Shown: positions 57,739 to 64,000 of the stretch, one piece after another | Layout of the letters: each line of letters opens with the position of its first letter | How positions within the stretch are numbered: the first letter of the stretch is position 1 | Assembly (NCBI RefSeq): GCF_051020955.1 | Contig: NW_027476113.1 | Coordinates: forward strand, 124,001-188,000 | Direction of reading: 5' to 3' | Source of the DNA: Megalopta genalis | Taxonomy: Eukaryota > Arthropoda > Insecta > Hymenoptera > Halictidae | DNA length: 64,000 nucleotides | Notes under the pieces: model-generated | What the model was told of the DNA's origin: nothing | The model's database searches: none | The model's input: only the letters and a program-made list of their open reading frames with translations | Position numbers and translations under genes: made by a program

Positions 57739-60024
57739 AACAAATGAACAAATGAACAAATGAACAAATGAACAAATGAACAAATGAACAAATGAACAAA
57801 TGAACAAATGAACAAATGAACAAATGAACAAATGAACAAATGAACAAATGAACAAATGAACAAATGAACAAATGAACAAATGAACAAATGAACAAATGAA
57901 CAAATGAACAAATGAACAAATGAACAAATGAACAAATGAACAAATGAACAAATGAACAAATGAACAAATGAACAAATGAACAAATGAACAAATGAACAAA
58001 TGAGCAAATGAAGAAATGAGCAAATGAACAAATGAACAAATGAACAAATGAACAAATGAACAAATGAACAAATGAACAAATGAACAAATGAACAAATGAA
58101 CAAATGAACAAATGAACAAATGAACAAATGAACAAATGAACAAATGAACAAATGAACAAATGAACAAATGAACAAATGAACAAATGAACAAATGAACAAA
58201 TGAACAAATGAACAAATGAACAAATGAACAAATGAACAAATGAACAAATGAACAAATGAACAAATGAACAAATGAACAAACGAACAAATGAACAAACGAA
58301 CAAATGAACAAATGAACAAACGAACAAACGAACAAATGATCAAATGAACGAATGAACGAATGAACGAATGAACGAATGAACAAATGAACAAATGAGCAAA
58401 TGAACAAATGAACAAATGAACAAATGAACATATGAACAAATGAACAAATGAACAAATGAACAAATGAACAAATGAACAAGTGAACAAATGAACAAATGAA
58501 CAAATGAACAAATGAACAAATGAACAAATGAACAAATGAACAAATGAACAAATGAACAAATGAACAAATGAACAAATGAACAAATGAGCAAATGAACAAA
58601 TGAGCAAATGAACAAATGAGCAAATGAACAAATGAACAAATGAACAAATGAACAAATGAACAAATGAACAAATGAACAAATGAGCAAATGAGCAAATGAA
58701 CATATGAACAAATGAACAAATGAACAAATGAACAAATGAACAAATGAACAAATGAACAAATGAACAAATGAACAAATGAACAAATGAACAAATGAACAAA
58801 TGAACAAATGAACAAATGAAGAAATGAACATATGAACAAATGAACAAATGAACAAATGAAGAAATGAACAAATGAACAAATGAAAAAATGAAAAATGAAC
58901 TAATGAAGAAATGAAGAAATGAACAAATGAACAAATGAACAAATGAGCAAACGAACAAATGAACAAATGAACAAACGAACAAACGAACAAATGAACAAAT
59001 GAACAAATGAACAAATGAACAAATGAACAAATGAACAAATGAACAAATGAACAAATGAACAAATGAACAAATGAACAAATGAACAAATGAAAAAATGAAA
59101 AATGAACTAATGAAGAAATGAAGAAATGAAGAAATGAACAAATGAACAAATGAGCAAACGAACAAATGAACAAATGAACAAATGAACAAATGAACAAATG
59201 AACAAATGAACAAATGAACAAATGAACAAATGAACAAATGAACAAATGAACAAATGAACAAATGAACAAATGAACAAATGAACAAATGAACAAATGAACA
59301 AATGAACAAATGAACAAATGAACAAATGAACAAATGAACAAATGAACAAATGAACAAATGAACAAATGAACAAATGAACAAATGAACAAATGAACAAATG
59401 AACAAATGAACAAATGAACAAATGAACAAATGAACAAATGAACAAATGAACAAATGAACAAATGAACAAATGAACAAATGAACAAATGAACAAATGAACA
59501 AACGAACAAACGAACAAACGAACAAACGAACAAACGAACAAATGAACAAATGAACAAATGATCAAATGAACAAATGAACAAATGAACGAATGAACGAATG
59601 AACGAATGAACGAATGAACAAATGAACAAATGAACAAATGAACAAATGAACAAATGAACAAATGAACAAATGAACAAATGAACAAATGAACAAATGAACA
59701 AATGAACAAATGAACAAATGAACAAATGAACAAATGAACAAATGAACAAATGAACAAATGAACAAATGAACAAATGAACAAATGAAGAAATGAAGAAATG
59801 AAGAAATGAACAAATGAAGAAATGAAGAAATGAAGAAATGAAGAAATGAACAAATGAACAAATGAACAAATGAACAAATGAACAAATGAACAAATGAACA
59901 AATGAACAAATGAACAAATGAACAAATGAACAAATGAACAAATGAACAAATGAACAAATGAACAAATGAACAAATGAACAAATGAACAAATGAACAAATG
60001 AACAAATGAACAAATGAACAAATG

Positions 60025-60080
60025 AGCGAATAGGCAAATGAACGAATGAACAAATGAGCCAATAGACAATCGCGCAAATG
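60025..60080. repeat. 56-bp module (B, 8)
   Basis: Counterpart of 28597-28652; no AACAGATG unit follows here. Confidence 0.9.
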
Positions 60081-61558
60081 AACAAATGAACAAATGAACA
60101 AATGAACAAATGAACAAATGAACAAATGAACAAATGAACAAATGAACAAATGAACAAATGAACAAATGAACAAATGAACAAATGAACAAATGAACAACTG
60201 AACAAATGATCAAATGATCAAATGAACGAATGAACGAATGAACGAATGAACAAATGAACAAATGAGCAAATGAACAAATGAACAAATGAACATATGAACA
60301 AATGAACAAATGAACAAATGAACAAATGAACAAATGAACAAATGAACAAGTGAACAAATGAACAAATGAAAAAATGAACTAATGAACAAATGAAGAAATG
60401 AACAAATGAACAAATGAACAAATGAACAAATGAACAAATGAACAAATGAACAAATGAACAAATGAACAAATGAACAAGTGAACAAATGAACAAATGAACA
60501 AATGAACAAATGAACAAATGAACAAATGAACAAGTGAACAAATGAACAAATGAACAAATGAAAAAATGAAAAATGAACTAATGAAGAAATGAAGAAATGA
60601 ACAAATGAACAAATGATCAAATGATCAAATGAACGAATGAACGAATGAACGAATGAACAAATGAACAAATGAACAAATGAACATATGAACAAATGAACAA
60701 ATGAACAAATGAACAAATGAACAAATGAACAAGTGAACAAATGAACAAATGAAAAAATGAACTAATGAACAAATGAAGAAATGAACAAATGAACAAATGA
60801 ACAAATGAACAAATGAACAAATGAACAAATGAACAAATGAACAAATGAATAAATGAACAAATGAACAAATGAACAAATGAACAAGTGAACAAATGAACAA
60901 ATGAACAAATGAACAAATGAACAAATGAACAAATGAACAAATGAACAAATGAACAAATGAACAAGTGAACAAATGAACAAGTGAACAAATGAAAAAATGA
61001 AAAATGAACTAATGAAGAAATGAAGAAATGAACAAATGAACAAATGAACAAACGAACAAATGAACAAACGAACAAACGAACAAACGAACAAACGAACAAA
61101 TGAACAAATGAACAAATGTACAAATGAACAAATGTACAAATGAACAAATGAACAAATAAACAAATGAACAAATGAACAAATGAACAAATGAACAAATGAA
61201 CAAATGAGCAAATGAGCAAATGAACAAATGAACAAATGAACAAATGAACAAATGAACAAATGAACAAATGAACAAATGAACAAATGAACAAATGAACAAA
61301 TGAACAAATGAACAAATGAACAAATGAACAAATGAACAAATGAACAAATGAACAAATGAACAAATGAACAAATGAACAAATGAACAAATGAACAAATGAA
61401 CAAATGAACAAATGAACAAATGAACAAATGAACAAATGAACAAATGAACAAATGAACAAATGAACAAATGAACAAATGAACAAATGAACAAATGAACAAA
61501 TGAACAAATGAACAAATGAACAAATGAACAAATGAACAAATGAACAAATGAACAAATG

Positions 61559-61614
61559 AGCGAATAGGCAAATGAACGAATGAACAAATGAGCCAATAGA
61601 CAATCGCGCAAATG
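61559..61614. repeat. 56-bp module (B, 9)
   Basis: Counterpart of 30099-30154 at offset 31,460. Confidence 0.9.
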
Positions 61615-61750
61615 AACAAATGAACAAATGAACAAATGAACAAATGAACAAATGAACAAATGAACAAATGAACAAATGAACAAATGAACAAATGAACAAA
61701 TGAACAAATGAACAAATGAACAAATGAACAAATGAACAAATGAACAAATG

Positions 61751-62756
61751 AACAAACGAACAAACGAACAAACGAACAAACGAACAAACGAACAAACGAT
61801 CAAATGAACAAATGAACAAATGAACGAATGAACGAATGAACAAATAACCAAATGAACAAATGAACAAATGAACAAATGAACAAATGTACAAATGAACAAA
61901 TGAACGAATGAACAGATGAGCGAATAGCCAAATGAACGAATGAACAGATGAGCGAATAGACAATCGCACAAATGAACAAATGAACAAATGAGCAATATGA
62001 GCAAAATGAACAAATGAACAAATGAACAAATGAACGAATGAACAAATGAGCGAATGAACAAATGAGCGAATGAACAAATGAGCGAATAGACAATCGCACA
62101 AATGAGCAATATGAGCAAAATGAACAAATGAACGAATGAACAAATGAGCGAATGAACAAATGAACAAATGAACAAATGAACAAATGAACAAATGAACAAA
62201 TGAACAAATGAACAAATGAACAAATGAACAAATGAGCAAATGAACAAATGAACAAATGAACATATGAACAAATAAACAAATGAACAAATGAACAAATGGT
62301 CAAATGAACAAATGAGCAAATGAACAAATGAACAAATGAACATATGAACAAATGAACAAATGAACAAATGAAGAAATACACAAGTGAACAAATGAACAAG
62401 TGGACAAATGAACAAATGAACAAATGAACAAGTGAACAAATGAACAAGAGAACGAGTGAACAAATGAACAACTGAACAAATGAACAAATGAACAAATGTA
62501 CAAATGAACAAATGAACAAATGAGCAAATGAGCAAATGAACATATGAACAAATGAACAAATGAACAAATGAACAAATGAACAAATGAACAAATGAACAAA
62601 TGAACAAATGAACAAATGAACAAATGAACAAATGAACAAATGAACAAATGAACAAATGAACAAATGAACAAATGAACAAATGAAAAAATGAACTAATGAA
62701 CAAATGAAGAAATGAACAAATGAACAAATGAACAAATGAGCAAAATGAGCAAAAGG
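61751..62756. repeat. Higher-order block, two-step subtype II (B7)
   Basis: Counterpart of A8 (offset 31,460), with the final AGCAAAATG pair at 62739. Downstream of it, near 63105, B stops following A. Confidence 0.85.
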
Positions 62757-64000
62757 AACAAATGAACAAACGAACAAATGAACAAATGAACAAATGAACA
62801 AATGAACAAATGAACAAATGTACAAATGAACAAATGAACAAATGAACAAATGAACAAATGAACAAATGAACAAAAGAACAAATGAACAAATGAACAAATG
62901 AACAAATGAACAAATGAACAAATGAACAAATGAACAAATGAACAAATGAACAAATGAACAAATGAACAAATGAACAAATGAACAAATGAACAAATGAACA
63001 AACGAACAAACGAACAAACGAACAAACGAACAAACGAACAAACGAACAAATGAACAAATGAACAAATGATCAAATGAACAAATGAACAAATGAACGAATG
63101 AACGAATGAACAAATAACCAAATGAACAAATGAACAAATGAACAAATGAACAAATGAACAAATGAACAAATGAACAAATGAACAAATGAACAAATGAACA
63201 AATGAACAAATGAACAAATGAACAAATGAACAAATGAACAAATGAACAAATGAACAAATGAACAAATGAACAAATGAACAAATGAACAAATGAACAAATG
63301 AACAAATGAACAAATGAACAAATGAACAAATGAACAAATGAACAAATGAACAAATGAACAAATGAACAAATGAACAAACGAACAAATGAACAAATGAACA
63401 AATGAACAAATGAACAAATGAACAAATGAACAAATGAACAAATGAACAAATGAACAAATGAACAAATGAACAAATGAACAAATGAACAAACGAACAAACG
63501 AACAAACGAACAAACGAACAAACGAACAAATGAACAAATGATCAAATGATCAAATGAACGAATGAACGAATGAACGAATGAACGAATGAACAAATGAACA
63601 AATGAGCAAATGAACAAATGAACAAATGAACAAATGAACATATGAACAAATGAACAAATGAACAAATGAACAAATGAACAAATGAGCAAATGAACAAATG
63701 AACAAGTGAACAAATGAACAAATGAACAAATGAACAAATGAACAAATGAACAAATGAACAAATGAACAAATGAACAAATGAACAAATGAACAAATGAACA
63801 AATGAACAAATGAACAAATGAACAAATGAGCAAATGAACAAATGAGCAAATGAACAAATGAACAAATGAACAAATGAACAAATGAACAAATGAACAAATG
63901 AACAAATGAACAAATGAACAAATGAACAAATGAACAAATGAACAAATGAACAAATGAACAAATGAACAAATGAACAAATGAACAAATGAACAAATGAACA

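Larger units (their letters stand above)
1..64000. repeat. 8-bp satellite array filling the window
   Basis: The window is head-to-tail copies of AACAAATG (+ strand; CATTTGTT on the - strand), roughly 8,000 units, all in one orientation. Most units are exact. Variants are mostly single substitutions: AACAAACG, AACGAATG, AGCAAATG, AAGAAATG, AACAAGTG, AAAAAATG, AACTAATG, ATCAAATG, AACATATG, AACAGATG and TACAAATG. They recur in fixed orders, which gives the array its higher-order structure. No non-repetitive stretch, promoter, terminator, RNA gene or transposon remnant is visible. The array runs off both ends of the window, so its full length is unknown. A eukaryotic satellite is the natural reading (inference). 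I do not recognise the unit as a named satellite family. Confidence 0.99.
33794..64000. repeat. Superunit B (right copy)
   Basis: Position 33794 onward repeats window position 1 onward, with an early difference at 33810 (C, against G at 17). Offset to A steps through 33,793, 34,035, 34,043, 34,075-34,083, 34,051, 34,043, 34,083, 34,099, then 31,388, 31,396 and 31,460. The large drop is the loss, or non-gain, of one 2.71-kb tandem copy near 53.2 kb. Private substitutions against A include 35068 (A for G), 39511 (T for A) and 39641 (G for C). From about 63105 it no longer follows A; it resembles A 18603-19534 at its landmarks (offset 44,466) up to the window end. Confidence 0.85.

Noticed and set aside
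1..64000. CRISPR array
   Set aside because: Repeats are contiguous 8-mers with no unique spacers, and there are no cas genes.
1..64000. Telomeric repeat
   Set aside because: AACAAATG/CATTTGTT lacks the G-rich strand of known telomere repeats, and each strand has only one G per unit. A subtelomeric location remains possible but is not shown.
1..64000. ATGA start-stop overlaps in every + strand unit as translational coupling
   Set aside because: ATGA is an automatic result of the unit followed by A; no + strand frame is open for more than a few codons.
1..64000. Phased A-tract curvature
   Set aside because: AAA occurs every 8 bp, not near the 10-11 bp helical repeat, so bends would not add in phase.
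1..64000. Mobile element or centromere-protein box (CENP-B-like)
   Set aside because: I saw no terminal repeats, target-site duplications, transposase fragments or 17-bp box-like motif; every stretch examined resolves into 7-, 8- or 9-nt units.
1..64000. Pure assembly or basecalling artefact
   Set aside because: Ordered rare variants, nested higher-order blocks and consistent phase arithmetic are hard to produce by error. Only the superunit join and the copy-number differences remain suspect.

Overview
The whole 64,000-base window is one uninterrupted tandem array of an 8-bp satellite. The unit reads AACAAATG on the + strand and CATTTGTT on the - strand. There are about 8,000 units in a single orientation. 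I find no protein-coding gene, RNA gene, mobile element, CRISPR array or unique sequence. A perfect unit is 25% GC with 5 A, 1 C, 1 T and 1 G, so the + strand is about five times richer in A than in T. The organism cannot be named from the sequence. A homogeneous short-unit satellite of this length with nested higher-order repeats is typical of eukaryotic heterochromatin (pericentromere, subtelomere or sex chromosome), so a eukaryote assembled from long reads is the likely source; that is inference.

The array has a clear hierarchy. Level 1 is the 8-mer. Level 2 is short modules of variant units: a 56-bp seven-unit module (nine full copies per superunit), a 24-bp ACATGT-containing module (four per superunit), a 13-unit run of AAGAAATG, runs of CpG-bearing AACAAACG, and ladders of two or three 32-bp steps. 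Level 3 is a family of higher-order blocks. Each begins with five to seven AACAAACG units followed by ATCAAATG and then carries landmarks at fixed distances. Eight such blocks lie in the left half and seven in the right, in three subtypes. Level 4 is a pair of superunits: A (about 1-31648) and B (33794 to the window end). Their landmarks correspond in the same order. They are joined by a linker (31649-33793) with its own sub-repeats.

The A-to-B offset starts at 33,793, rises to about 34,035 after a 242-bp extra segment in B, and reaches 34,099 near 19 kb. It drops to 31,388 because B has one copy of a 2.71-kb segment that is tandemly duplicated in A (19073-21799 and 21800-24510), then drifts to 31,460 by 30.3 kb. 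Apart from the 242-bp segment, which carries one extra phase pair, and the 2.71-kb segment, the steps I measured are whole numbers of 8-bp units.

Every departure from strict 8-nt phase that I could trace comes from two recurring motifs: an 18-nt pair of 9-nt units (+2) and a single 7-nt unit after AAAAAATG (-1). In superunit A I count 21 and 17 of these, and the summed shift predicts the unit phase at the end of A; the same arithmetic works for B. All three - strand frames are open over long stretches only because the 8-mer read in any frame repeats a stop-free octapeptide. These are not genes.
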